Assembly (NCBI RefSeq): GCF_900590885.1
Contig: NZ_UUON01000033.1
Location: 1-64,000 of the forward strand
Length of the DNA: 64,000 nt
Origin: Pseudomonas viridiflava
Lineage (GTDB): Bacteria; Pseudomonadota; Gammaproteobacteria; Pseudomonadales; Pseudomonadaceae
Reading direction: 5' to 3'
The notes below the pieces were generated by a model, which was not told where the DNA came from, did not search any database, and saw only the letters and a program-made list of their open reading frames with translations. The number at the start of each line of letters is the position of its first letter. Within the stretch, counting starts at the first letter, position 1. Positions 1 to 8,890 of the stretch are shown here, in pieces. The translations under genes were made by a program, and so were the position numbers.

Positions 1-51
1 GCTGATGGTAGTGTGGGGTTTCCCCATGTGAGAGTAGGTCATCGTCAAGAT
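1..51 (+). rRNA. rrf: 5S ribosomal RNA, 3' end only
   Basis: The first ~51 bases match the 3' third of a Pseudomonas 5S rRNA: the GATGGTAGTGTGGGG arm, the TCCCCATG complement and the closing GTCATCGTCAAGAT strand. The rest of the gene lies before the window. A rho-independent terminator follows at once, so this is the end of an rRNA operon. Confidence 0.9.
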
Positions 52-59
52 TAAATTCC

Positions 60-99
60 GAAACCCCATTTGCGAAAGCAGATGGGGTTTTGTTTTGGG
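60..99 (+). terminator. Terminator of the rRNA operon
   Basis: An inverted repeat AAACCCCAT ... ATGGGGTTT with a GAAA loop is followed by a T-rich tail (TTTTGTTTT). It sits about 10 bases after the 5S rRNA end. Confidence 0.9.
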
Positions 100-208
100 C
101 GGTCGAAAAGTAATACAGCCCAGAATCCCCTGACAAATTTGCACAGTTATTTCTGAACCAGACCACTAGAATGAGCACCTAACCTTTTTTAGAGTCAGAG
201 CCCTATCT

Positions 209-868
209 ATGCCCGATCCGGTTGATGCCCTCGAGGTGTCGGATTTACCACTGGACGACCTGGTGGCATGCCATGAGTGCGACTTGCTGATGCGCAAACC
301 AGCGCTTGCCCTCGGCGAAAAAGCCCAATGCCCACGTTGCGGTTACGAGCTATACGCTCACCGCCACAATGTCGTTGAGCGCAGCCTCGCTCTGGTGATT
401 GCCGCGCTGCTGCTGTACATCCCCGCGAACTTTTTGCCCATCATGCAGCTCAATCTACTCGGGCAGTCCTCAGAGGACACCGTGTGGAGTGGCGTGGTCG
501 GCCTGTTTGATACTGGCATGCAGGGCGTCGCCGCCGTCGTATTTCTGTGCAGCATGGGAATACCCTTGCTAAAACTGCTCTGCCAGCTCGCCGTGTTGCT
601 CAGTATTCGCTGGAAGGTTGGCCGAAGCTACGGGCTGCTGCTGTACCGCATCTACCATCACATGAAAGATTGGGGGATGTTGGAGGTCTACCTGATGGGC
701 GTACTGGTGGCGATCGTAAAGCTCGCCGACATGGCTTCCATCACGATCGGCCTGGGGTTGGTCTGCTTTATCAGTCTATTAATGGTTCAGGTACTGCTTG
801 AGGTGGTGATGTCGCCCCACCAGATCTGGCAAGCGCTGTCAGGAGAGGATGATCATGCGGGCGATTGA
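209..868 (+). CDS. pqiA: PqiA/LetA-type integral membrane protein, first half
   Basis: Inner-membrane protein of the PqiA family, which works with MCE proteins in lipid movement between the inner and outer membranes. The 219-residue protein starts with a CXXC...CXXC zinc-ribbon-like motif (Cys21, 24, 41, 44), followed by four hydrophobic segments, i.e. one PqiA module. E. coli PqiA and YebS/LetA carry two such modules in one chain; here the second module is a separate gene whose start overlaps this one's end. First gene of a three-gene operon beginning about 110 bases after the rRNA terminator. The family is sure; the substrate is not. Confidence 0.88.
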   Translation: MPDPVDALEVSDLPLDDLVACHECDLLMRKPALALGEKAQCPRCGYELYAHRHNVVERSLALVIAALLLYIPANFLPIMQLNLLGQSSEDTVWSGVVGLFDTGMQGVAAVVFLCSMGIPLLKLLCQLAVLLSIRWKVGRSYGLLLYRIYHHMKDWGMLEVYLMGVLVAIVKLADMASITIGLGLVCFISLLMVQVLLEVVMSPHQIWQALSGEDDHAGD

Positions 869-1478
869 TGCAGGCATTCTGATTTGTACCGAATGCCACG
901 AGTTGAATCACCAGGAGCCGGACACCGAGGAGCAAATATGCACCCGTTGCGGCGCGCTGATCCACGCTCGCCGGCCCAACAGCCTCACCCGTACCTGGGC
1001 GTTGCTGATCACGGCGGCCATTCTGTATATCCCCGCTAATCTGTTACCGATCATGACCATCAACTCCCTTGGCCAGGGCGATCCCAGTACCATCATGGCC
1101 GGCGTGATCCAGTTGGTGCAGCACGGTATGTACCCTATTGCTGCGGTCGTGTTCATCGCCAGTATTCTGGTGCCGACCTTCAAACTGGTGGGGATCGGTC
1201 TGCTACTGTTCTCGGTGCAGCGTCATCAGCCGTTGTCCGCGCAACAACGCATTGTGATGTACCGTTTTATCGAATTCATTGGCCGCTGGTCCATGTTGGA
1301 TATCTTCGTGATCGCCATCCTGGTGGCGGTTGTTAACTTTGGGCGACTTGCCAGTGTCGAGGCGAACCTCGGCGCTGCGGCGTTCGCCAGTGTGGTCATC
1401 TTGACGATGCTTGCCGCAGTAACTTTCGATCCCCGACTGATTTGGGATAACACGGAGTCGGACGACGACCATGAGTGA
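855..1478 (+). CDS. pqiA: PqiA/LetA-type integral membrane protein, second half
   Basis: Second single-module PqiA protein (207 residues) with Cys11, 14, 29 and 32 forming the CXXC...CXXC metal-binding motif and four membrane segments. Two ATGs compete, at 849 and 855. The AGGAGAG ribosome-binding site at 841-847 touches the first but is 7 bases from the second, so 855 is preferred; the gene then overlaps its upstream partner by 14 bases and the next gene by 8, which implies translational coupling. Together the two proteins most likely equal one two-module LetA/PqiA. Confidence 0.87.
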   Translation: MRAIDAGILICTECHELNHQEPDTEEQICTRCGALIHARRPNSLTRTWALLITAAILYIPANLLPIMTINSLGQGDPSTIMAGVIQLVQHGMYPIAAVVFIASILVPTFKLVGIGLLLFSVQRHQPLSAQQRIVMYRFIEFIGRWSMLDIFVIAILVAVVNFGRLASVEANLGAAAFASVVILTMLAAVTFDPRLIWDNTESDDDHE

Positions 1479-3774
1479 TTTGCCTAAAGCTAAAACCCGC
1501 CCGGCCTCCAACTGGTCGGCCATTTGGGTATTGCCCCTGATCGCGCTGATAATTGGCGGCTGGCTGGGATGGCGTGCCTATTCCCAGCAGGGCATCGAGA
1601 TTCAGGTGCGCTTTGAGAGCGGCGAGGGGATCCAGGTCAACAAGACCGAAGTGGTCTACAAAGGCATGCCCGTGGGTAAGGTCAAGGCCTTGGCCCTGGA
1701 CGACGAGGGCAACAATCGCGGGGTGATCGCCACCATCGAGATGAACAAGGACGTCGACCAATACCTCAAGACCAACACGCGCTTCTGGCTGGTCAAGCCC
1801 AGCGTCAGCCTGGCTGGCATCACCGGTCTGGAAACCCTGGTGTCGGGTAACTACATCGCCGCCAGCCCGGGTGACGGTGAGCCCACGCGCAAATTCAAGG
1901 CGCTCTCCGAAGAGCCACCCTTGTCCGACGCCAAGCCTGGCCTGCACCTGACTATCAAGGCTGATCGCCTTGGCTCGCTCAACCGTGGCAGCCCGGTGTT
2001 CTACAAGCAGATCCAGGTCGGCCAGGTCAAAAGCTACCTGCTCTCCGAAGACCAGAGCACCGTTGAGATCAAGGTTTATATCGAACCGACTTACGCCAGC
2101 CTGGTGCGCAAACACACGCGTTTCTGGAACGCCAGCGGCATCAGCATCGACGCCAACCTCTCCGGCGTGAAGGTGCGCAGCGAATCCCTGTCCAGCATCG
2201 TCGCTGGCGGTATCGCCTTCGCCACACCGGAGAACCGCAAAGACAGCCCGCCCACCGACCCAAGCCTGCCGTTCCGCCTGTATGAAGATTTCGATGCCGC
2301 GGCGGCCGGCATCAGGGTCAAGGTCAAACTCACCGACTTCGAGGGCCTGCAGGCCGGGCGCACGCCGGTCATGTACAAAGGCATCCAGGTCGGTAGCCTC
2401 AAAACCTTGAAGATCGACCCGGACCTGTCCAGCGCCAACGCGGAGCTGACCCTCGACCCACTGGCCGAGGATTACCTGGTGCATGACACCCAGTTCTGGG
2501 TAGTCAAACCCTCCATCTCCCTGGCCGGTATCACCGGACTGGAAGCGCTGGTCAAAGGTAACTACATCGCCATCCGCCCCGGCGACAAAGGCAGCGCACC
2601 GCAACGTGAATTCGTAGCGCGTGCCAAAGCGCCGCCGCTGGATCTGCGTTCCCCTGGGCTGCACATGGTGCTGTTCACCGACAACCTTGGCTCCCTGGAT
2701 GTCGGCAGCCCGATCCTCTACAAGCAGGTCAAGGTCGGTTCGGTGCAGAGCTACCAGTTCTCGCGCAAGAACAAGCAGCTGGTGATCGGCGTTCATATCG
2801 AGAAAGAGTATGAAAATCTGGTCAATGGCTCGACACGTTTCTGGAACGCCAGCGGCGTCACGTTGACCGGTGGCCTCACCGGCGGCATTCAAGTCAAGAG
2901 TGAATCCCTGGCCAGCCTGATGGCCGGCGGCATCGCGTTCGAAACACCTGAAGCCAATGTGCCGTTGAAAAAACGCATCCCGCGTTTCCGCCTGTTTGCC
3001 GACCGCGAGGCCGCCAACCAGCACGGCACCCTGGTGACCATCAAGGTCGACCGCGCCGACGGCATGCGCCCGGGCACTCCGGTGCGTTTCAAAGGCCTGG
3101 ATGTGGGCAAGATCGAGAGCGTCGACCTCAGTGCCGACATGCAGTCAGTGCTGCTCAGCGCACGCATCACTCAGGTGGCGGATCGCATTGCGCGCGTCGG
3201 CAGCCAGTTCTGGGTGGTCAAGCCTGAACTGGGACTGATGAAAACCGCCAATCTGGAAACCCTCGTCACCGGGCAGTACATCGAAGTGCAACCTGCGGTG
3301 AAAAATGCCGGGCCACAAAAGAGCTTTGTCGCCCTGGACCAGCCGCCGGAAGCCGTCCATCGCGAGGAAGGCCTGAGCCTGACGCTCAGCGCCGCGCGCC
3401 GGGGATCGTTGAAGGAAGGCGTACCGGTGACCTATCGCGAAGTCACTGTGGGCAAAGTCACCGGCTATGAGCTGGGCCAGACCGCCGACCGCGTGTTGAT
3501 CCACATCCTGATCGAGCCCAAGTACGCGCCGTTGGTGCGGGGTGGGAGTCGCTTCTGGAACACCAGTGGTTTTGGGCTGGACTTTGGCCTGTTCAAAGGT
3601 GCGACGGTGCGTACCGAGTCTCTGGAAACGTTGGTTGCCGGTGGTATTGCCTTCGCTACGCCGGATGGCGAGCGTATGGGCAATGCGGCTCGGCCGCAGC
3701 AGACCTTCCCTTTGTTCGACAAGTTCGAAGACGAGTGGCTGACCTGGGCGCCTAAGATTCCACTGGGCAAGTAG
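1471..3774 (+). CDS. pqiB: PqiB/LetB-type MCE intermembrane lipid transport protein
   Basis: 767-residue protein with one N-terminal membrane anchor (about residues 12-30) and a periplasmic array of MCE modules. I count six, each marked by a G-P/T-V-Y-K-G/Q-x-x-V-G pattern, at roughly residues 38, 157, 277, 396, 513 and 633. MCE proteins of this type stack into hexameric tubes that carry lipids across the periplasm. E. coli PqiB has three modules and LetB seven, so this one is nearer LetB in build. It overlaps the preceding pqiA-like gene by 8 bases; their products are the expected inner-membrane partners. Confidence 0.9.
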   Translation: MSDLPKAKTRPASNWSAIWVLPLIALIIGGWLGWRAYSQQGIEIQVRFESGEGIQVNKTEVVYKGMPVGKVKALALDDEGNNRGVIATIEMNKDVDQYLKTNTRFWLVKPSVSLAGITGLETLVSGNYIAASPGDGEPTRKFKALSEEPPLSDAKPGLHLTIKADRLGSLNRGSPVFYKQIQVGQVKSYLLSEDQSTVEIKVYIEPTYASLVRKHTRFWNASGISIDANLSGVKVRSESLSSIVAGGIAFATPENRKDSPPTDPSLPFRLYEDFDAAAAGIRVKVKLTDFEGLQAGRTPVMYKGIQVGSLKTLKIDPDLSSANAELTLDPLAEDYLVHDTQFWVVKPSISLAGITGLEALVKGNYIAIRPGDKGSAPQREFVARAKAPPLDLRSPGLHMVLFTDNLGSLDVGSPILYKQVKVGSVQSYQFSRKNKQLVIGVHIEKEYENLVNGSTRFWNASGVTLTGGLTGGIQVKSESLASLMAGGIAFETPEANVPLKKRIPRFRLFADREAANQHGTLVTIKVDRADGMRPGTPVRFKGLDVGKIESVDLSADMQSVLLSARITQVADRIARVGSQFWVVKPELGLMKTANLETLVTGQYIEVQPAVKNAGPQKSFVALDQPPEAVHREEGLSLTLSAARRGSLKEGVPVTYREVTVGKVTGYELGQTADRVLIHILIEPKYAPLVRGGSRFWNTSGFGLDFGLFKGATVRTESLETLVAGGIAFATPDGERMGNAARPQQTFPLFDKFEDEWLTWAPKIPLGK

Positions 3775-3784
3775 ACCGAGGCGC

Positions 3785-3864
3785 GGCCATCGGGGGCAAG
3801 CCCCCCCACATTTTGAATGTGTTCGCAGTTTAACTGTGGGAGGGGGCTTGCCCCCGATGAGGCC
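3785..3864. repeat. REP-type palindromic element
   Basis: Two inverted arms, GGCCATCGGGGGCAAGCCCC and GGGGCTTGCCCCCGATGAGG, separated by about 35 bases. This is the common Pseudomonas extragenic GGGGGCAAGCCCCC palindrome. A shorter relative lies at 10131-10162. Confidence 0.8.
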
Positions 3865-3880
3865 GGTACAGACACAAAAA

Positions 3881-3910
3881 AAGGCCCCTGGGTTCTCACC
3901 GAGGGGCCTT
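3881..3910. terminator. Bidirectional terminator between pqiB and mksB
   Basis: Perfect stem AAGGCCCCT / AGGGGCCTT preceded by a run of seven A, which reads as a T-tract on the minus strand. It lies about 20 bases after the mksB stop and also serves convergent pqiB transcripts. Confidence 0.85.
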
Positions 3911-3930
3911 TCTCATTTCAGCAGAAAAAA

Positions 3931-6771
3931 TCAGACCTTATCCAGCTCCGGCTCATCCGCCTGCACATTCACCGGCGCCTTCACCACATCATGGCGACGG
4001 ATGTATTTCCAGTCCGCCTCATCGATGTAGATTCCGTTCGGCCCGCTGCCGCCTTCCAGGTCGATCGCCACCTGGGCCGACACCTGCGGCTTCACACTCG
4101 CCAGGATCGGCACGAAGCCCAGCTGCAAGCTGGTTTCCAGCAGCGCTGCCTGGTTCTTCTCGTCGATATCCGCCGCCTCATCCAGGTAATACGGCAAGCG
4201 CACGCGCCCGGCCTGGTCGCGGTCCATCAAGTGCAGCAACAAATACATGTTGGTCAGCGCCTTGATGGTCATGGTGGTGCCGTTGGACGCCGCGCCATCG
4301 ATGTCGGTATGGATCACCGGCTGGCCGTGCACCTTGGTGATCTCGAAGGCCAGCTCGAACAAGTCCTTGAGGCCCAACTGGTTATGGTTGGCGGCCACCA
4401 GGCGGGCCAGGTATTCCTTGGCCTCTTCGTTCTTGTTGTCCTGCTCGGCGCTCTGGCTGAGGTCGAACACCGACAGGGTTTCGCCTTCTTCATACTGACC
4501 GGCACTGTGGATGATCTGGTCGATATGCTTGAGGGCTTCCTTGTTCGGCGCGAGCACGATGCGGAAGCTTTGCAGGTTGGAGACCTGGCGCTTGTTGATT
4601 TCGCGGTTGAACAGCGCCAGCTGGTGTTCCAGGCTGTCGTAGTCGCTGCGGATATTGCGCAGGGTACGCGCGATATCGGTGACCGCCGCGCGGCGCGCCT
4701 TGCCCAGGGTCAGCGCCTCGTCGGTGCGGTGCGCATAGGCGTTGATCAACAGTTGCAGGCGACGCTCGACATCATCCTCGCTGTCGAACTTGGCCACGCC
4801 CTTGAGGCGCACCTGGGCGTAGAGTGCCTCGATCTGGCCATCGGCACGCAGCAGGCCCTGCCAGCTGTCCTGATAGTCGTTGAGCAGCGGCAGCAGGTTG
4901 TCCATGGAGTCGTCGACCGGGTCCATGAACGGCGTACCGAACGGCAAGTCCGCCGGCAGCAACTGACGACGGCGCAAGGCGTCATCCAGGGTGCGCTGCT
5001 TGGCTTCCATATCGCCGATCTGCCGGCCGACCAGTTGCAGCTTGGCCGACAGTTGCTGGACGCGTTCGGTGAAGGCATCGCTGGAGCGTTTCAACTCGTC
5101 CTGGGCGGCTTCCATCTGCGCCAGGGTTTCCAGTTTTTCGCCTTCTTCGGCGCTCAGGGTTTGCGCGCGGCGGAAGTCTTCCAGGGCTTTTTGCGCGTCC
5201 AGCACTTGCTGGTACAGCGCTTCAGTCTGGGTCTTGCTCGCCGCGCGGTCAGAGGCCACGGCTTGCTGGGTTTTCAGTTGCTTGAGTTCTTTTTCCAGGC
5301 GCTCTTTCTGGTCGCGCAACGCCGCGCGGTCCGCCAGGGCCTGCAACGCCGGTGGCTCGATGTGCGAGATGTCGACGGACAACCCCGGCACTTCAAAGCG
5401 TTCGCCCTTGAAGCCATCGAGGATCTGCTCCAGGGATTTGACCCACTGGCCGTCCTCGTCCAGCGTAATGCCATGCTCGCCCAACGGCAGGCTGAACAAC
5501 GAACTGTTGAACAGGCGCATCAGACGCTCGACATCCTGCTGTGAGAATTCTTCCCGCAGCTTGGCGTAGCTGTTGTTGTCCGCGTGGTCGAGCTGCTGCT
5601 TGACCGACTTCAGGCGTTTTTCCAGATCCCGCAAACGCTCGTCCAGATCCTCGGCGCTGAACTGTCGCGACTGCGCCAACGCGCCGGCCAGTTCATCGTG
5701 AGCATCCTTGGCTGCCAGTAGTTGCTGCTCCAGCACCTTCACGTCATCCACCAGCGCGAAGCGATGCTTGAGCACCGACAGCTCGCCCAGCCAACGCTGG
5801 ATCCCACTGATTTCGCGTTCCAGGCGCATCAGCTCCTGGGTGCCGCCGCGCTGGTCGTTCTGCAAGGCGTCCTGCTCGTTGCGGTAGTGCTCGGCCTGGA
5901 TGGTCAGTTCTTCCTTGCGTGCACTGGCGTAGTCCGACCAGGTGCCCAGCAACGAATCCAGCAGCGGCGACAGGCGATGCAACTTGCCACGCAGCGTGTC
6001 ACGCAGGCGCACGCCATTGGCCAGTGCTTCTACCAACGGGCCGGCAGCCACCAGCGAGTTGTAGTCCTGCTCCATGCGACGTACATCGCGGAAGGCTTCT
6101 TCGCACGCGGCGATGTAATCCACGCTACCGGAACGCAGGCTGTGTTCGAAGGCATCCAGGAACAGTTGCTTAAGCTTGGCCGCGGTGATTTCACGCATGT
6201 GCAGCAAGTTGATAAACAGTGCGCGGAAAGTCTTGAGGCTCTGCTCGCTGGTGGAGCGCAGCGGAATCAGGGTCAGGTCCAGCGGGATCGAGGTGTGCCC
6301 GCCGACCAGCAAGCGGCGCAGTTCATCCGGCTTGAGTTCGTAGGCTTTCAGGCCCTCGCGCTCAAGGTTGGTGAACAGTTCTTTCTGGCGCAGGCAGGTG
6401 TCGTTTTTCTGGTAATGCGCCAGGTCCAGCTTGCCGGCGTAGGCAAAGAACTGGTGGCCGAAACCGCCGCCCGGGCCGCGCCCGACCACGCCGATCACGT
6501 GGGGGCCGTGGGGCAGGGAGACTTCAACGAGGATGTAGCTGGTGTCGGTGGCAAAGTAGAAGCGCCGCGATTGCTCGAGGGTGTACTTGCCGAAACTCAT
6601 GTCCGACATGCGCGCCAGGATCGGGAACTGCAAGGCGTTGATCGACGCGGATTTACCCAGGTTGTTGGCGCCATACACCGACAGCGGTTCTTCCAGCGGG
6701 AACAGGCCCAGGCTGTAACCGGCGGTGTTCAAAAGGGCGAAGCGGCGGATGCCGTAGCGTTCCTTGCTCAT
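3931..6771 (-). CDS. mksB: Condensin subunit MksB, SMC-like ATPase
   Basis: 946-residue SMC-type protein of the MukBEF-like condensin MksBEF, which compacts and helps segregate DNA. The N-terminal head has Walker A GANNLGKS (residues 34-41); the C-terminal head has an acidic Walker B-like YYLDEAADIDE at about 861-871; the middle is rich in charged coiled coil. The start ATG overlaps the mksE stop (ATGA), so all three subunits are co-translated. Related systems that restrict plasmids (Wadjet/MksBEFG) add a Toprim nuclease gene; none follows here, only a terminator and convergent pqiB. The gene order F-E-B and subunit sizes make the assignment firm. Confidence 0.9.
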   Translation of the reverse strand: MSKERYGIRRFALLNTAGYSLGLFPLEEPLSVYGANNLGKSASINALQFPILARMSDMSFGKYTLEQSRRFYFATDTSYILVEVSLPHGPHVIGVVGRGPGGGFGHQFFAYAGKLDLAHYQKNDTCLRQKELFTNLEREGLKAYELKPDELRRLLVGGHTSIPLDLTLIPLRSTSEQSLKTFRALFINLLHMREITAAKLKQLFLDAFEHSLRSGSVDYIAACEEAFRDVRRMEQDYNSLVAAGPLVEALANGVRLRDTLRGKLHRLSPLLDSLLGTWSDYASARKEELTIQAEHYRNEQDALQNDQRGGTQELMRLEREISGIQRWLGELSVLKHRFALVDDVKVLEQQLLAAKDAHDELAGALAQSRQFSAEDLDERLRDLEKRLKSVKQQLDHADNNSYAKLREEFSQQDVERLMRLFNSSLFSLPLGEHGITLDEDGQWVKSLEQILDGFKGERFEVPGLSVDISHIEPPALQALADRAALRDQKERLEKELKQLKTQQAVASDRAASKTQTEALYQQVLDAQKALEDFRRAQTLSAEEGEKLETLAQMEAAQDELKRSSDAFTERVQQLSAKLQLVGRQIGDMEAKQRTLDDALRRRQLLPADLPFGTPFMDPVDDSMDNLLPLLNDYQDSWQGLLRADGQIEALYAQVRLKGVAKFDSEDDVERRLQLLINAYAHRTDEALTLGKARRAAVTDIARTLRNIRSDYDSLEHQLALFNREINKRQVSNLQSFRIVLAPNKEALKHIDQIIHSAGQYEEGETLSVFDLSQSAEQDNKNEEAKEYLARLVAANHNQLGLKDLFELAFEITKVHGQPVIHTDIDGAASNGTTMTIKALTNMYLLLHLMDRDQAGRVRLPYYLDEAADIDEKNQAALLETSLQLGFVPILASVKPQVSAQVAIDLEGGSGPNGIYIDEADWKYIRRHDVVKAPVNVQADEPELDKV

Positions 6772-7475
6772 GCGTCGGTCTCCTGTTCTTCGGCAATGGC
6801 GCGGGCCATGGCGTCTTCTTCGCTTTCTTCTTCAAAGTCGCTCAGGTCGAGTGGGTCATCGGTTTTCAGCAACTTTTCGTCGCTGTCTTCGTCGATGATC
6901 ACCGGCGCCGGCAGTGGCAATACGCTGTGCACGCTGGCCGCCAAGTCGCGGTCTTGTTGCACCGACAGGCACACGTCGAGGAAACGGTGCATCGGCGGCA
7001 GGAAGCGGTAGATGCCGCTGTCCTCGCTGGCAAACCCCAGTTGGGTCATGCGGCGCATGATTTTTTCTTCGAGTTCTTCCTGGGTCTGGACCTCGGCCTG
7101 GATAAACAGGTCGCGGTATTTTTCCAGCAAGGAGGGCAATTCATCGCGGCCCAGGCTGCCACCGTCGAGCACGGCGATCGGGTCGCGGCCCTGGTCGGCC
7201 AGGTGCTCGACGAGGATGAAGGTGAACAGCGCCAATCGCTGGGCAGTCTTGTTCACCTGCGCGCTGGCAATCGCGGAGTCCGGCACGAAGTAATAGAAGC
7301 CCCGCGTATCGCACACCAGCTCAAAGCCCAGGGCCTTGAACAGCGTGCGGTACTGGTCCTGAAAGTTCGACAGTTGTGCGTACAGCTCCGGGTCGCGGCG
7401 GCTGACGTGGTAACCCTTGAACAGCTCGCGAAAGATCGGCGCCAGCTGGGACAGTTCGGATAGATCAAGATGCAT
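6768..7475 (-). CDS. mksE: Condensin subunit MksE
   Basis: 235-residue accessory subunit that, by analogy with MukE, bridges the kleisin MksF and modulates MksB. The C-terminal 40 residues are strongly acidic (runs of Asp/Glu). It overlaps mksF by 11 bases and mksB by 4. No strong Shine-Dalgarno sequence precedes the ATG, so translation probably depends on coupling to mksF. The assignment rests on position and size within the mksFEB operon. Confidence 0.87.
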   Translation of the reverse strand: MHLDLSELSQLAPIFRELFKGYHVSRRDPELYAQLSNFQDQYRTLFKALGFELVCDTRGFYYFVPDSAIASAQVNKTAQRLALFTFILVEHLADQGRDPIAVLDGGSLGRDELPSLLEKYRDLFIQAEVQTQEELEEKIMRRMTQLGFASEDSGIYRFLPPMHRFLDVCLSVQQDRDLAASVHSVLPLPAPVIIDEDSDEKLLKTDDPLDLSDFEEESEEDAMARAIAEEQETDA

Positions 7476-8742
7476 GAGGTGTACTCGCAGGTTGCTCGGC
7501 GGCGTCAGTGCCGGCCGGGAGCAGGGCGAATGAGCGCAGGCTGACCTGGTGCTCGTGTGTGTGGTATTCGCGGCGTTCCAGGCGTTCGCGCTTGAAGCGT
7601 TTTTCCCGCGAGAGCCGCGAGAACCAGTACAGCAATTCGTCGGTGGCGCCGTCGGGTTCCTGCTCCAGCAGCCAGGTCATCAGGTCCGGCATCGGCAGCG
7701 CGTCTTCGCAGCGCTCGAGCATTTCCTTGACCGTGCGCGGTGCACGCTGGGCGTCGCCCTTGTGGGATTTGTGCGCCTTGGGGAAGCGCGCCGGTTTCGG
7801 CTCGAAATTCGCCAAGGCATACACATAGGCTTCGACCTGGCTGGCGCTGCCCAAGAACGTGCTTTGCGGCCGCGTGAACATTGGCATCGCCGCTTGCGGC
7901 ACCGCGTCCAGGCCTTTGCGGCGAATCGCCGACAGCGCCAGCGCCGCGCCACGGGTCACGGCGTTGTGGCGACGCGCTTCTTCACGCAGCGGCAACAGCA
8001 GTTCGCGCGCATGGCGCAGGGTCAACTGGGCGCTGGTCTGCATTTCGAGAATGCGCGCGTGGGTGCGCAGCAGCATGTCGTCGTCCACCAAATGGCCGAG
8101 GCGCTGCTGCTCGGTGAGCATGCGCAACAGCACATTCTCGACCTTGCGCACGCCTTGCTCGAACGCACCGTCGGCGTTCACCAGTTGGATCATCGGTTCG
8201 ACGTATTCGTCCCAGGTCGCCAATACCTCGGCGTAACGCTGGCGCAATGGGATCTGCCGGTCGCTGGTCTTGGCGCGGTCGGCCACGGCGGCGAGGGCCT
8301 GTTCGTCATTGGCGAGTTTTTTCAGCACATCGCGCACGCGCATATCCAGCAGGCGCAGTTGGCGGGCCAGGTCGTGGCCATCACGGATGTCGAAGGCGTC
8401 CTGGATGTAACCCGCCAGGCGCTCGAGGTGGCGCAGGTAGGCTTCGATTTCCAGGCACAGGCCAAGCCGGTGCTCCTTGCGAAGATAGGCCAGGAAGTCG
8501 TGGATCTGCGCGTTCAGCTCGAAACGGTTCGGGCTTTTGGCGACAGGTACCAGGATATCCAGGCGAATCCACACGTCCAGCAGGCTGGTGATGTCCTGGG
8601 GCGTGCTGTCCAGTTGTTGGGCGGCCAGTTGCGCGCGCAGCTCGCCGAGGCTCAAGGTGCCTTGGTCGAAGTGTTCGCACAGTGGCTCAAGTAAGGCCCA
8701 GTGTTCGGCGAGGGCGCGCAGGACGCGCTTGGGTTCGATCAT
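7465..8742 (-). CDS. mksF: Condensin subunit MksF, kleisin
   Basis: 425-residue kleisin-like subunit that links the two MksB heads. It is mostly helical with an N-terminal winged-helix-like part (about residues 1-90), as in MukF. First gene of the mksFEB operon. The promoter must lie in the 148-base divergent gap shared with the gene at 8891, which holds two perfect DnaA-box sequences. I see no good ribosome-binding site before the ATG. Confidence 0.87.
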   Translation of the reverse strand: MIEPKRVLRALAEHWALLEPLCEHFDQGTLSLGELRAQLAAQQLDSTPQDITSLLDVWIRLDILVPVAKSPNRFELNAQIHDFLAYLRKEHRLGLCLEIEAYLRHLERLAGYIQDAFDIRDGHDLARQLRLLDMRVRDVLKKLANDEQALAAVADRAKTSDRQIPLRQRYAEVLATWDEYVEPMIQLVNADGAFEQGVRKVENVLLRMLTEQQRLGHLVDDDMLLRTHARILEMQTSAQLTLRHARELLLPLREEARRHNAVTRGAALALSAIRRKGLDAVPQAAMPMFTRPQSTFLGSASQVEAYVYALANFEPKPARFPKAHKSHKGDAQRAPRTVKEMLERCEDALPMPDLMTWLLEQEPDGATDELLYWFSRLSREKRFKRERLERREYHTHEHQVSLRSFALLPAGTDAAEQPASTPHAS

Positions 8743-8801
8743 GGGAATGGCCGGCTGGTTGGCGATTAAAAGTCGCGATTGTACTGCATCAGGCGCGGGA
8801 T

Positions 8802-8878
8802 TTATCCACAGCCGGTCAGTGCACAGTGGGCGATTGTTGCCGAACAGCGGTAGAATCCCCGCTCTTTACTTATCCACA
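8802..8878 (+). promoter_or_regulatory. Pair of consensus DnaA boxes in the mksF promoter region
   Basis: TTATCCACA occurs at 8802-8810 and again at 8870-8878, same strand, 68 bases apart, inside the divergent gap between mksF and the gene at 8891. Both match the strong DnaA box of E. coli exactly. A TAGAAT sequence at 8851-8856 could be the -10 element of the rightward gene. Binding is inferred, not shown. Confidence 0.5.
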
Positions 8879-8890
8879 AGTGGCCGAGCT

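Noticed and set aside
1396..3024. 542-codon minus-strand frame inside pqiB
   Set aside because: It is the complement of six MCE repeats in GC-rich DNA; composition is Asp/Gly/Val/Gln-rich with no domain, and there is no ribosome-binding site.
3785..3864. Palindromic repeats as a CRISPR remnant
   Set aside because: A single pair of inverted arms, no regularly spaced direct repeats and no cas genes.
3817..5544. 575-codon plus-strand frame antisense to mksB
   Set aside because: Shadow of the coiled-coil codons of mksB; low-complexity Gln/Leu/Val composition.
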